Of a stretch of DNA of 64,000 nt, positions 23,097 to 33,790 are shown piece after piece. This stretch comes from Xenopus tropicalis. Taxonomy: Eukaryota; Chordata; Amphibia; Anura; Pipidae. Position numbers and translations under genes: made by a program. Every line of letters starts with the position of its first letter. Position 1 is the first letter of the stretch. The stretch is taken from positions 84,531,410 through 84,595,409 of the forward strand of contig NC_030683.2 in assembly GCF_000004195.4 (NCBI RefSeq). The letters are read 5' to 3'. The notes under the pieces are model-generated. The model searched no databases, had not been told where the DNA came from, and saw nothing but the letters and a program-made list of their open reading frames with translations.

Positions 23097-23470
23097 TTAA
23101 AGGAGTGGTCAATTTTTTTATATATGTTATAGAATGGCTAATTTTAAGAAACTTTTCAATTAGTCTTCATTTTTTTTTTATCTTGTTGAGTTATTTGCCT
23201 ACTTCTTCTGTTTCATTTGAGCTTTCACTATTGCTTTGTGAGGCTACAATGTTATTGTTACTTTTTATTACTTCACTCTCTATTCAGCCTCTCAACTATT
23301 CATATATCAGTCACTCTCTGAAATCACTCCCTGGTTACTAAGGTAAATTGGAGCCTAGCAACCAGATAACTGCTGAAATCCAAACTGGAGAGCTGCAGAA
23401 TAAAAAGTAAAATAAATAATAAAAAATAATAAAAACATTTATACTAAAAGTTAATGTAAAGGTATTCATG
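23097..23470. mobile_element. T2-type MITE, diverged
   Basis: Begins TTAAAGGAGTGGTCAAT. It shares GTGAGGCTACAATGTTATTG with the element at 29404 and the GTTACTAAGGTAA..CTAGCAACCAG phrase with 12413 and 29404. The right end is diverged. Confidence 0.55.
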
Positions 23471-23699
23471 TATACATTACTAACATTTGTCACTTAGGAG
23501 ATAGTATGTGAGAGCAGTTTGGGGGCAGTGGCGTGCTTGTCTTTCAGGCCTGAAATAACCTCTAATATGTGTAGGATTTTTTAGATCAGGTTGAGACGAT
23601 TTTGTTGCACATTTACCTCCCCGTGTAAATTCACAACCAGAACCTAATTCTTCAAAAGCTATCGTTAAATACACGTAAACGTTATTATAGCTCATTCAT

Positions 23700-24217
23700 T
23701 TCCCTACGCAAAACACTGACGCTGCAACTAAATCCCGCCCACGTAATCGCAAGTGTAAACAGGCTATAGCGAAGGGACGTGTTCAAAGTTAGACAATAAA
23801 GCTGAGATCCGTTCACACTGCAATACAGCACCTGCTTACCCCGTTCTTTTCAAACTATGTCCCAGCGGTTCCCGGCATTCCTTGAAATTCAATTCTAGAG
23901 GCTGTAAAAAAAATAGCAGAAGTTTTCGCGTTAAAACAAAAGACTCGCCTCCAGTACGCTCCGCCAATCGCGCTACTAGGATCGTGTAGCGCTCCTCCCA
24001 CCCTGGATATGCTATTGGCACAGGTTTAGGTCCGGCCGCCTGCTATCCTCGCCTAGTGTGTTTGGTTACTATGGAGATAGCAGTACGCTGGCGCTCTGGG
24101 GGGCAGGATGCTACACTTGCAACACTTTCCCTAAGCCACACAGAGCATTAACTTCTGCTTTTCAGCGCCAACTTTCTGCTGCTGCAGCTGCCGTATGTGG
24201 CCATGCAAGCCCCTCTG
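23700..24217 (+). promoter_or_regulatory. candidate CpG-rich promoter and first exon
   Basis: In an otherwise AT-rich region this stretch is unusually rich in CpG. It has an inverted and a direct CCAAT-type box (GCCAAT near 23963, ATTGG near 24013) and an RFX X-box-like motif at 24065-24078 (GTTACTATGGAGAT). It is not bounded by inverted repeats. At 24217/24218 lies a perfect donor, CTG then GTAAGT. If transcribed rightward it could serve as a 5' exon of dixdc1, with the exon candidate at 33701 as the next one, or of an unknown transcript. No coding frame of note. Inference only. Confidence 0.35.
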
Positions 24218-24319
24218 GTAAGTTAATATTTTTTCTTATTCATAGCAGCTAATGCTTCCATCGTTACCTGGTGCGTAGGCAGTGCAGGGGCAGAGTATGT
24301 ATGTTGGTTCAGGGTAGAA

Positions 24320-24628
24320 CAGGGATCCCCAACCTTTCTTACACATGAGCTACAATCAAATGTAAAAAGACTTGGAGAGCAACACAAGCACCATAAAAGT
24401 TCATGGAGATGCAAAATAAGGACTAAGATTGGCTGTTAGACAGCCTCTATGCACACTATCATCTTACAGGAGGCTTTATTTAGTACTAAATCTTGTTTTT
24501 ACCCAACCCAAAACTTGCCACCAAGTCAGGAATTCAAAAATAACTACCTGGTTTGAGGCCACTGAGAGCAACATCCAAGGGGTTGGGGAGCAACATGTTG
24601 CTCATGAGCCACTGGTAGGGGATCACTG
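24320..24628. mobile_element. hAT-type non-autonomous element with 8-bp target duplication
   Basis: Starts CAGGGATCCCCAACC and ends GGGGATCACTG. Both sides are flanked by GGGTAGAA (24312-24319 and 24629-24636). The 8-bp duplication and CAGGG/C-CTG ends assign it to hAT. A second, diverged copy is at 51255. Confidence 0.85.
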
Positions 24629-25429
24629 GGGTAGAATAAGATGTTCAGAGATACAGTGCTAGCACCTGTGCGTTGATAGACTGGTAGTGCATGTGGGATT
24701 GCGGAATAGTTATTATGGGTGCTGGAATAGTCATTGTGAGCAAGTTGTGTGGGAGATTATTGCTGATGCATAAGTCATGTGGCACAACAGGCCCAATCTG
24801 AATATTTGCATTGCCCCCCCAACAACGATTCTATAATCACTGTAAATTGTTATTAAATGGCTGTTAATGCATACTGTCTGTGGAATAACTCTACATATAT
24901 TTTATTAACTAAAAGTGATTTCATCATTCATATTAGTAACTTCTCTAGTGGAGCTTACAGTCTAATGTCCCTATATTCACACAACACTAATTCACTTGGG
25001 TCAGTTTCTTCACAAGCTAATTATCCTGCCTGTATATTTGTACATAGGGTATGGAAATAGAGACTTGGGGTCAGTGGCGTAGCGTGGGCTTTCGTCGCCT
25101 GGGGCCGACCAGAAATTTGCCGCCCCTCTATTTAGTTATTCTTAAAAAAAAATAGACAAAATAAAAAAAGCAGCATTAAATTTATTTTTTTTTTGAATTT
25201 GAAATGCGGTGCGCATGTCATAATTGTCAAAAGTGGATTCAGCTGTGCGTCCGTGGCTGCCCATGGTGGCAGGGCCGCCATCAGAAATCACGGGGCCCCT
25301 CCCATCAGTACAGGACACACAGACATAAAAAGTATTAGGGTCACCCTACCACAGTGCCCCCTAACACTATGCTGGCCAGGCCCCCCTAACGCTATTCTGG
25401 CCACGGTCCCCCCATACAACTGCCCCATA

Positions 25430-25880
25430 GACAGTACCCCCATACACAGTGCCCCCAATTGCCCCATACACAGTGCCCCCCACACACATTGCCTCCAATT
25501 GCCCATAGAAAGTGCCCCAATTTCCCCATAGACAGTGCCTCCAATTGCCCCATACACAGTGTCCCCATAGACAGCCCCCTCCACACAGTGCCCCCAATTG
25601 CCCCATACAAAGTGCCCCCAATAGGAAGTGCCCCCATACACAGTGCCCCAATTGCCCCATACACAGTGTCCCCATAGACAATACCCCCCAAAGACCTTGC
25701 CCCCCAATAGAAAGTGCCCTCATACACAGAGCCCCAATTGCCCCATACACAGTGCCCCCAATAGGAAGTGCCCCCATACACAATACCCCACAAAGACCTG
25801 CCCCCCCATGGAAAGTGCCCCAATTTCCCCATAGACAGTAGCCCCCACACAGTGCCCCCAATTTCCCCCATAGTACATAC
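25430..25880. repeat. minisatellite built on CCCCATACACAGTGCCCCCA
   Basis: Degenerate tandem units of roughly 24-35 bp combining ATTGCCCCATACACAGTG, CCCCATAGACAGT and CCCAATAGGAAGTGCC. Strongly C-rich on the + strand. It lies inside the hAT-type element. Confidence 0.85.
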
Positions 25881-25895
25881 CCCCAACAGACCATC

Positions 25896-26030
25896 GGCGG
25901 CGGCTCCTTCTCTCTTACAGGCAACAGGCGCTTCTATAAGGTTGCGCCTCGTCGCTGACGTGTGACGTCATACGCACGGGCGCAACCTTATAATAGCGCC
26001 TGTTGCCTGTAAGAGAGAAGGAGCCGCCGC
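25896..26030. repeat. large hairpin with TGACGTCA in the loop
   Basis: The left arm (25896-25948) contains GCAACAGGCGC and TATAAGGTTGCGCC; the right arm (25978-26030) contains their complements. The loop carries the CRE-like palindrome TGACGTCA at 25963-25970. A closely related hairpin core is found at 56700-56815 in a different kind of element. Confidence 0.8.
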
Positions 26031-26275
26031 CCCTTCTGATACGCCGCCTGGGGCCATGGCCCCCTCGGCACCCCCCTCGCTACGCCACTGCTTGGGGTCA
26101 GCATACAGATGTTGCCTAGGTCAAAACTGATTTAAAAAAAAATAAAGATAAAGATTTTCTAACAGCAGTGTTGAATTGCTCCGTACAAATCTTTTCACCG
26201 TTTAGGTCAAAACTGAACCAGGAAGCCCAGCACTGCAATATAGCAATGGTAGCTACTGTGTCAGCATGCTAATTT

Positions 26276-26690
26276 CCCCATCATACCTTAAGTCTGCTAA
26301 AAAAACAATAAAACATTATTTAAACCCAATAGGATTGTTTTTCATCCAATAAGGATTAATTATATCTTAGTTGGGGTCAAATACAAGGTACAGGTATAGG
26401 ACCAGTTATCCAGAATGCTCCGGACCAAGAGTATTCCGGATAAGGGGTCTTTCCCCATCATACCTTAAGTCTACTAAACAAACAATAAAACATTATTTAG
26501 GATTAGGATTGTTTTGCATCCAATGAGGATTAATCATATCTTAGTTGGGGGTCAAATACAAGGTACTGTTTTATTTAGATTTATCTTTTCTCAGTACATT
26601 TTGATTAAAATGGAGTCTATGGGAGACAGGCTTTCTGTAATTCAGAGCTTTCTGGATAACGATTTCCGGATAACGGATCCCATAACCATA
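26276..26690. repeat. Xenopus 'TACAGGTATAGGACC' repeat with a tandem fragment
   Basis: A full-length copy spans 26391-26690 (start ACAGGTATAGGACCAGTTAT, end GGATAACGGATCCCAT). It is preceded at 26276-26390 by a second fragment of the same interior (CCATCATACCTTAAGTCTGC ... TATCTTAGTTGGGGTC), so part of the repeat is tandemly duplicated. Further copies are at 37203, 47717 and 56030. Confidence 0.75.
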
Positions 26691-28107
26691 TAGCAAGATT
26701 GCCATGGGCCTTAGTGCAAAATTTGGTTCAGTGTCCTGTTTTTGTTGCCCACAAACATTTCGGCCTTCAAGTCCAAATTGTTCCCTAATTTGGTATCTGG
26801 GAATTATGCAGATGTTCCTCTGTGAAGACTGTTATACTCTTGTGCCGATGTGCTGTTATTTAACTTGACTTTTTAATAAGTATTCATTATTCAGAAGTTT
26901 TTAAAGATATATCAGTTTAGTACTATGAAATGTGTACATGATTTACACATGAAAACCCATGATCACTTAATAATCATAATAATGCAAATGAAAGTGTAAA
27001 AAAGTATATGAAAATATGTCTTTTTAATGTAGAATTTGGTATATCTTGAAATATGGAGCAAACAAGAAATTAAAAAACAGTCAGTTAGTGGTGTAGAGTA
27101 CATTATAGTGCAGAATTAGAATAGATGGGGATGAGAGGGCAAAGTGTGACAGCCAAACAAATAGAGTCAAAGTACAGGGTCACCCAGGTCATCCATTTAT
27201 GGTTCAATTTGGGATTATTTAGAATCTTCTTCCACATTGCTATTTCAACCAAATTATTTTTATTTATGTAATTCCAATTTTAGTTTTGGCCATGCAGTAT
27301 TTAAACTTAATAGGTACTGTATGTCAAGGCAAATCAGTAAGTAGGACTCCGTACCACTTATTACATCACATGGAGTTTTACATCTACATGCTAAAATGAC
27401 ATTGTAGAATTATAAGCCACTGCTACTGAAGATAAAACCTGAAGCAGAAATATGGAGACTATTTCAAAGTGGAACTATCATTGCACCTAAATATGGTTGC
27501 CACTTATAACCAGTAAAATACTAGTCAAGGTTGTGGCAGTATTAAAAATGTATCTGCAATGTATTTGCTGGAAAATTTGGAATTACCTCCCCAGCCTGCC
27601 CCAATCACACTTTCAGTTTAGACAAGTCCCCAGTCCACCCCTTTATTGATATTGATATTATTTATGATTTCTTTATAATATTTTTTGGTGCATTGAAAAT
27701 TAGTGTCCTAAAAATTGCTGGCCTAATTCCTGGAATCAGCCTGTTGGAGCTGGGGAAATCTGTCTGGGACTTTCAGCATGAGTTGATTGTATGCAGCTGG
27801 ATTAAAAATGTAGGGTTATGAACTCGCAAATAAATTGTAAAAAAATAATAATAAAGCCTACTTGAAAAAACAGATTTAACATAATCTACGATTTAGTGAA
27901 TATTATAATACTGACAGCCCCCTTTATCTGTAAAGGCCCCTTCATACTTGTTAAAATTTTAAATGATATCCTCTGACACTAATATTAGGTGAGAATGCCT
28001 AAAATATTGTGTTTTGACTTCCCAGAGGTTTGTTGAGGGTTCAATGCATTTGAAAGTCTTTGTGAATTGGATTTAAAAACCTTAATTTTAGAAAAATATA
28101 AAAATGA
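26691..28107. other. no feature recognised
   Basis: AT-rich DNA. No supported exon, hairpin or element over 1.4 kb. Confidence 0.4.
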
Positions 28108-28115
28108 GCTCTGAC

Positions 28116-28355
28116 TAGTGATGAGCGAATCTGTCCTGTTTCAGTTTGCTGAAAAATTAGCGAAGCTTCTGAAAAATTTGTGAAACGGGTAAAAAATTAG
28201 CGAAACTCGACTTTTTTGACGCACTACTTGTTCTGATGCAACCACAAATTTTCCACAGTAAAATATTCTGGCCGTTTCATGAAAAAATTTGCATATGCCA
28301 AACTGTGGAATTTTGCTGCAAATTCATGCCTGGTGAAAAAAATTGCTGATTACTA
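28116..28355. mobile_element. hAT-type MITE, 240 bp, 8-bp target duplication
   Basis: Starts TAGTGATGAGCGAATCTGTC and ends TTGCTGATTACTA. It is flanked by an exact GCTCTGAC on both sides (28108-28115 and 28356-28363). Related to the copy at 52280. Confidence 0.8.
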
Positions 28356-28537
28356 GCTCTGACAAACAGCTTAAATTTCTCTTGAACTACTGCAGCACAG
28401 CAGCTGCCATTAGTTATACTTATAAGCCTGGATTTCATAATAGAAATTAATTACATATACTTCAAGGAACTATGATATAAGCCAACAGCAGTGTTTAGTC
28501 TCACACGCTCTTCTGGAACTGAATGTGGTCATAAGCA

Positions 28538-28773
28538 TAAAGGTGGTCATACATGTACCAATTACGAATTTCCTGGAAATTCAACCCTAAACGTAGATTT
28601 TGTTCGGGCACCTTCAACGGCGCCCAATCAAAATATTTTAACCTGTCCGATCGATGAGACGACCGATCCACAGTCTTTGCGATATTGGTCACCTCGTCGA
28701 TCCACAATACACGCACTGAATATCGTGTGAAACAAGGTTTCATATGATAATATCAGTGCATGTATGGCCAGCT
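28538..28773. repeat. 'GGTCATACATGTA' foldback repeat
   Basis: Left end AAAGGTGGTCATACATGTAC and right end TGCATGTATGGCCAGCTTAG form an inverted repeat around a CG-containing interior (repeated CGATCGATGAGACGACCGAT motifs). Same family as 42457. Confidence 0.6.
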
Positions 28774-29403
28774 TAGGCATAGCAGAGGAAAGATCTGGAA
28801 CAGAAACACAAAACTGGGTAGCTATAAATGTAGGTTGCCCATTTTCTTAAATTGACTATTATCCCAGATTCCTTTATAAACTGTGACCCCTGCATTCACA
28901 CCATGACCTTTATTTAGTGAGTTTAAAAAAAAAAGAGAATTGCTTGGGGGAGGGTTGACCCACCAAGCCGCTTAAATTAACTGCCAGTCATGAAAGCTAA
29001 ATATTATCTCCCTGTGGTTTAAGCAGAAACCTGGAGGTTGACAGAATTTTCTCTATCTGCTCTATTACGCTTTTTCAGACCGAAAAGCACAAGCACTGGA
29101 GCTGTCAGTTAATCTAGAAGCATAGGCAGTTTTAACCACTTTGCTTGCTTAATTCAAAAGCAGAGGAAACACCTCTTGTGTTATCCGATGTTTGATCAGT
29201 TTCACTTATTTATTGAAGATGGAACTGAGGAATCCAGAAGGATTCCCAGCAGTTTGATATTTTTTAAAAACTAAGAAATTGTTCCTGACAGTCAGGAACA
29301 TTTCTAAAGAACTGATACATTTTCAAACTTGTATCATTGCTCAACAGCATACTTATCCAAATCCTTATTGCCTGATGCGAAGTGCATGCAATAGTCAAAC
29401 AAT
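28774..29403. other. no feature recognised
   Basis: Unassigned DNA without supported genes or repeats. Confidence 0.35.
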
Positions 29404-29700
29404 TTAAAGGGGCAGTTCACGTTCTATAGCCTATAAACTATAGCCTTTTTCTTCTGGCTATAGTTTTTCAAAAGGGGTCATTGATCCCAGTCACCAAAAA
29501 CATTTGCTCTGTGAGGCTACAATGTTATTGTTACTTTTTTATTAGTTATATTTCTTTTCTGCCCCTCTCCTATTCATATTCCAGTCCCTCTTTCAAAACA
29601 CTGCCTGGTTGCTAGGGTAACCATAGCAACCAGCAAAAAGCTTAATAATTCAAAAATCACAGAAAAAAGTGACGATCAATTGCAAATTGTCTCAGAACTG
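29404..29700. mobile_element. T2-type MITE, diverged
   Basis: Begins TTAAAGGGGCAGTTCACGTT. It contains GTGAGGCTACAATGTTATTG and GGTTGCTAGGGTAACC, shared with the copies at 23097 and 12413. The right end is not clear. Confidence 0.55.
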
Positions 29701-29791
29701 AAAACAGTATCTGTACTGTTCTATCTGCACTTTGTACAAGAGCAGTTCACTATATATTTCTATTTAACCTTAAACCACAGAGATCCTAATA

Positions 29792-30844
29792 CCGTATATA
29801 CTCGAGTATAAGCAGATCCTAATATAAGCTGAGGTACCTAATTTTACCTAAGAAAACTGGAAAAACTTATTGACTCGAGTATAAGCCTAGGGTGGGAAAG
29901 GTATGTCCTCCCCATATTGCTCCCAGTACCGCTCCCCATACTGCTCCCAGTACCGCTCCCCATACTGCTCCCCGTACCGCTCCCCATACCGCTCCCCGTA
30001 CCACTCCCAGTACTGCTCCCCATACCGCTCCCAGTACCGCTCCCCATACTTCTCCCAGTACCGCTCCCCATACTTCTCCCAGTACCGCTCCCCATACTGC
30101 TCCCAGTACCGCTCCCCATACTGCTCCCAGTACCGCTCCCAATACTTCTCCCAGTACCGCTCACCATACTTCTCCCAGTACCGCTCCCCATACTGCTCCC
30201 AGTACCGTTCCCCATTCTTCTCCCCATACTGCTCCCAGTACCGCTCCCCATACTGCTCCCAGTACCGCTCCCCATACTTCTCCCAGTACCGCTCACCATA
30301 CTTCTCCCAGTACCGCTCCCCATACTGCTCCCAGTACCGTTCCCCATTCTTCTCTCAGTACCGCTCCCCATACTGCTCCCAGTACCGCTTCCCATACTTC
30401 TCCCAGTACTGCTCCCCATACTTCTCCCAGTACCGCTCCCCATACTGCTCCCAGTACCGCTAGTACTGCTTACCGCTGCGTCTTCTCTCTCCGCTGGCAG
30501 TTGTGATGAAGATGCAGCGGGGGGGCCTGGTCAATGCACAGCATTGGCATACCAGGGAATCCTAGCAGTTGGATTCAGATCTAGTTCTGTGAGTTTGGAT
30601 AGTGCAGGAAACATGGGGTCAGTAGTGCTTTATTAGGACTCCCTGGAATGTGCGCGCACGTTAGTGCCGTCCGTGCGCCCCCCGTCCGTGCATTGACCCG
30701 CCCCCCCCGCTGGGGAGCGGGGAGCGGTACTGGGAGTAGTGCGGGGAGCGGTACTGGGAGCACTTATACTAGTATAAGCCGAGGCTGAGTTTTTCAGCAC
30801 ATTTTTCGTGCTGAAATACTCGGCTTATACTCGAGTATATACAA
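29792..30844. mobile_element. 'CCGTATATACTCGAG' element with internal minisatellite
   Basis: The left end CCGTATATACTCGAGTATAA and the right end, reversed, TTGTATATACTCGAGTATAA match after two C-to-T changes. TA lies on both sides (29790-29791 and 30845-30846). It contains a 24-bp minisatellite (29905-30470) and, near the right end (30714-30765), an inverted run of the same unit. No transposase. Confidence 0.75.
29905..30470. repeat. 24-bp minisatellite, about 23 copies
   Basis: The unit is CAGTACCGCTCCCCATACTG plus CTCC, with variants such as TTCTCC and ACTCCC. Because 24 is a multiple of three, every frame stays open, which explains the long SQYRSPY-, PSTAPHT-, LLPVPLPI- and GSGTGSSMG-type frames on both strands. 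These are not genes. Confidence 0.9.
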
Positions 30845-31188
30845 TAAATATAATGAATTGCATTGTAAATAATTTACTGTAATTATGGTTATTATATAGC
30901 ATAGCAGAGTGGTCCATCTTGATTTTTTGGCTTATTAAAAAGGGGGCTTGATGCTGATGGACCTGAATAGAACAGCAAGCCTAGTTTCGATTGCTCTGTA
31001 CTTTATAATATCTGCAATGGTTTAAGTAACTATTAATAACAATATATATTTAGTAGATGACTTGTATACATTTAACATGTCTATATGGTTCAAATTCTTT
31101 AGGGTAAAGACACACAGGGCTACTAAGTAGCAACTACTTGTCACGACTACTAAACGCCAGAAAAAACCTTGCCGTAGACAACACTAAG

Positions 31189-32345
31189 GGGGGAATTCAC
31201 AAAAGTAGAGATAGCTCTTTTTGGAGTAAAAGTGGTGGAAAAACTGGTGGAAAACACTTTCTCCATATTCACGAACAGAAATCCGCCTAAATTCTGACTC
31301 AACCGTCATTTTTCCCTTTTTGGTGAAAGAAAGGCAGTTTACGGAAATTTGTCTTTTAAACAAAATTTATATGACATTCTAACAACATTTTTTCCCACCA
31401 TTTTCAAAATGGAGTAAAGCTCGGTGTAACTGTGTCAGATCGATTCAAAGCTCTTCTGTTTTGCTTTGTTTCATAATTTGCTTTGTGTCTTAATTTCATA
31501 CCTCTTGTAGGGGCCCCATTGGGGTGCAAATCATGTTTGTGAATTATTTATATGTTAACTGTTCTGTCTTTTGTACCCCTCTATGCTGTAAAGCGCTGCG
31601 TAAATTGATGGCGCTATAGAAATGATAATAATAATAATTAACATATTAATTTGGATTAGCAGTCTATTGTGAGGAGACAAGTTTCTGTCTAACCCTTGAA
31701 CAATAGGTGCAAAAAGCTTCATTAACACATTTATAAACAAGTAAAACACAGATTAAGCAAAAAATTCATATCCTATGTATAAAAATTTTAATCTCACATT
31801 TGCATTATTGTTGTTATTATAATAATAATAACATTTTGAGCAAATATATATTGTGTATATTTTTTATTGTATGAGATAGCCCTTTTATGAGTAAAAGTGG
31901 TGGAAAACACTTTTTCCAGATTCACAAACATAAATCCGCCTAAATTCCGACTTAACCGCCACTTTTCAGTTTTTGGTGAAAGAAAGACAGTTTACAAACG
32001 CTTTCGTGAATTTGTCCCTTAGACGATATTTGTATGACGTTTTAACATTTTTTCCTGCCATTTTCAAAATGGAGTAAAACTCAGTGTCAGATCAAATCTA
32101 AGCTCTTCTGTTTTGCTTTGTGTCACCCAGTCTCCATTTAACACCTCTGTTAGGGGCCCCATTGAGGGATCATTAAGATATTAACATTTTATAAACAAGT
32201 AAATCACTGATTGAAAGAAAAGTTTAAATTATACTGTATATATAAAAAAAAATTACCTCACATTTGCATTGTTATCCTAGTTTTAGCTGAATGAATGAGG
32301 CAATAATAACATTTTGAGCGAATATATTCTATACATTTTTATTTA
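31189..32345. repeat. tandem duplication of a 'GGAATTCACAAAAG' repeat
   Basis: Copy A (31189-31872) and copy B (31873-32345) share, in order, TAAAAGTGGTGG, AATCCGCCTAAATTC, TTTTTGGTGAAAGAAAG, CCATTTTCAAAATGGAGTAA, AGCTCTTCTGTTTTGCTTTG, GGGGCCCCATTG, CTCACATTTGCATT and AACATTTTGAGC. Copy A also carries an L2/SINE-like tail insertion near 31585-31640 (TGTAAAGCGCTGCGTAAATT). A related small foldback lies at 33019-33132. Confidence 0.75.
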
Positions 32346-33018
32346 AAGGAAAAGTAAAGCCTCCCAGGTAAATTTTTAGTTTTAGCAGCAGTGCCCCCTC
32401 TTTGATCACTTCACTGACACTTGCCCCAACTTATCTGTGCTCCAATAGCATGCCAAGAACTACAGAGCTGCTTAACAGCATTTTCCCCTTCTGTTCCCAA
32501 CAGCCATCTTGGTGATCAGCAAGCAGCACATGCACTCTCTCACCCACACTGGAATACTGGGGTACAAGGTTGGACTGGCCCCGACAGGGCACTGGATAAA
32601 GACCCAATGGGCCCTAGTCCTGTTGAACATCTTTTCACCGGGCCTGTTGGTGTGTGGGCCAGATTGCTGTTGACCAGTAATGAGTAAAGGCTAGAGTAGG
32701 AGGTATTTAGATCCTTGAATCTCGTTACAGAAGTGGAATTACACAGAAATATAGAAACCATTACAAAGCCCAGCTTGTCCTGAAAAAATGATGTATAGTC
32801 TTCCTAGGCAAACTAAAATTACCCCTCAGGAAATGCCCATAAAGTGAAATGACAAATGGCAAATGAAATGCAAAATCCTGCTGGTAAAATCCTTATTCCA
32901 AAGCTCATGTAGTTGTGGGACTGGGTTTGATGGCACACTGACAGATATACCAAGAGCTCAAGACAAATTTATAAAAAAAAAATGTTGTCAAAATGACAAA
33001 ACCTGAAAACTGTTTAAA
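32346..33018. other. repeat fragments, no gene
   Basis: Starts with a T2-like end (TTTAAAGGAAAAGTAAAGCC, about 32344). Contains unassigned DNA with CTGGACTGGCC-type phrases. No exon supported. Confidence 0.35.
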
Positions 33019-33132
33019 AGACAAATTCACAAAAGTGGAGGTAGAGGTTTGTGAATAAGGTGGAAAATTTGACAAATCTATCTCAACTTTTATTTTGTCT
33101 CAATTTCATCATCTTTTGTGAATTCCCCCCAG
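33019..33132. mobile_element. small foldback MITE, 'AATTCACAAAAG' ends
   Basis: Left ACAAATTCACAAAAGTGGAG; right CATCTTTTGTGAATTCCCCC. The inverted ends are the same as the start of copy A at 31189, so this is probably a minimal relative of that family. Confidence 0.55.
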
Positions 33133-33392
33133 AGACAATTATGAGTAAATGATCAGCATTGTCTATTTTTGTAGCTGTGACAAGTTGCTGCTACTTGCAC
33201 AGTTTTTGTACAAGAATGAAAAAAAAATTCTCCTGACTTATAATATGACAATATATTTCTGAGTCTCCCTGCTCTTATTTCAGCACTTACGGTTATAGTT
33301 TATAATGTGAAGCATACAGGTATTGTTGTATAATGCCCAGGGGACACATTGTGATCAATGCAGTTAGTATAAGGAACACCACAATCCCAAAG

Positions 33393-33480
33393 CTGGTGAC
33401 ACATGGGGAGATTAGTTGCCCGCTAAAAAATCTTTGCTACCGCGGGCGAAGTTGCCTTATGAAGAAACTTCAGGCGACTT
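33393..33480. mobile_element. fragment of the 'CACACGGGGAGATTAG' MITE
   Basis: GGTGACACATGGGGAGATTA followed by GTTGCCCGC and an internal GGCGACTTCGG resembles the left half of the Harbinger-type MITE at 22420. The right end is not preserved. Confidence 0.5.
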
Positions 33481-33700
33481 CGGAAAACCAAAGAGAATAA
33501 TGGAGTAAGAAACAACAGTTCATTACTTTGTTAATAGTGTATGAGAAGAAAAACAAAATCCAAAGCAGATAACAAAACATGGTGGGATATGAAGGTAACA
33601 TGATGAAATATTAGACAGATAAAGACTTGATAGCCTTAACAGACAAGTACTGAGGGAAATTGTTATGCTGATCGTATTTAAATTGTGCACTCTATTTCAG

Positions 33701-33790
33701 AGACAGCTTTGACCTTGTGGCCTGGCTCCCTGGTGTGACCTTAGTAAAACAATGGAAATTGCTGCACACAACATTCTGCCACCAACATCT
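33701..33790 (+). other. candidate alternative exon upstream of dixdc1
   Basis: The 90-bp segment is bounded by a good acceptor (CACTCTATTTCAG) and a perfect donor (GTAAGT). An ATG at 33752-33754 in a strong context (A at -3, G at +4) opens MEIAAHNILPPTS and reaches the donor exactly on a codon boundary. This is the phase needed to join dixdc1 exon 2 at 57117. It could give a dixdc1 isoform with a different N-terminus, perhaps from the promoter candidate at 24217. There is no homology support, and chance occurrence is possible. Confidence 0.35.

Larger units (their letters stand above)
25072..26090. mobile_element. hAT-type non-autonomous element with internal minisatellite
   Basis: The ends CAGTGGCGTAGCGTGGG and CCCTCGCTACGCCACTG are flanked by an exact 8-bp duplication CTTGGGGT (25064-25071 and 26091-26098), typical of hAT. 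Inside are a phrase shared with 13777 (GCCATCAGAAATCACGGGGC), a tandem array (25430-25880) and a large hairpin (25896-26030). The long open frames across the array are repeat artefacts. Confidence 0.88.

Noticed and set aside
25288..25924. Gly/Trp-rich open frames of 139-185 codons on the minus strand
   Set aside because: Entirely within the minisatellite of a hAT-type element; several overlapping frames are open at once.
29905..30470. Regularly spaced repeats considered as a CRISPR-like array
   Set aside because: Units are contiguous without unique spacers, and the genome is vertebrate; this is a minisatellite.
29844..30636. Long open frames on both strands (199, 204, 186 and 239 codons) with simple repeated peptides
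   Set aside because: They cover a 24-bp minisatellite whose period is a multiple of three, which keeps frames open on both strands. No start context, splice site or domain supports a gene.
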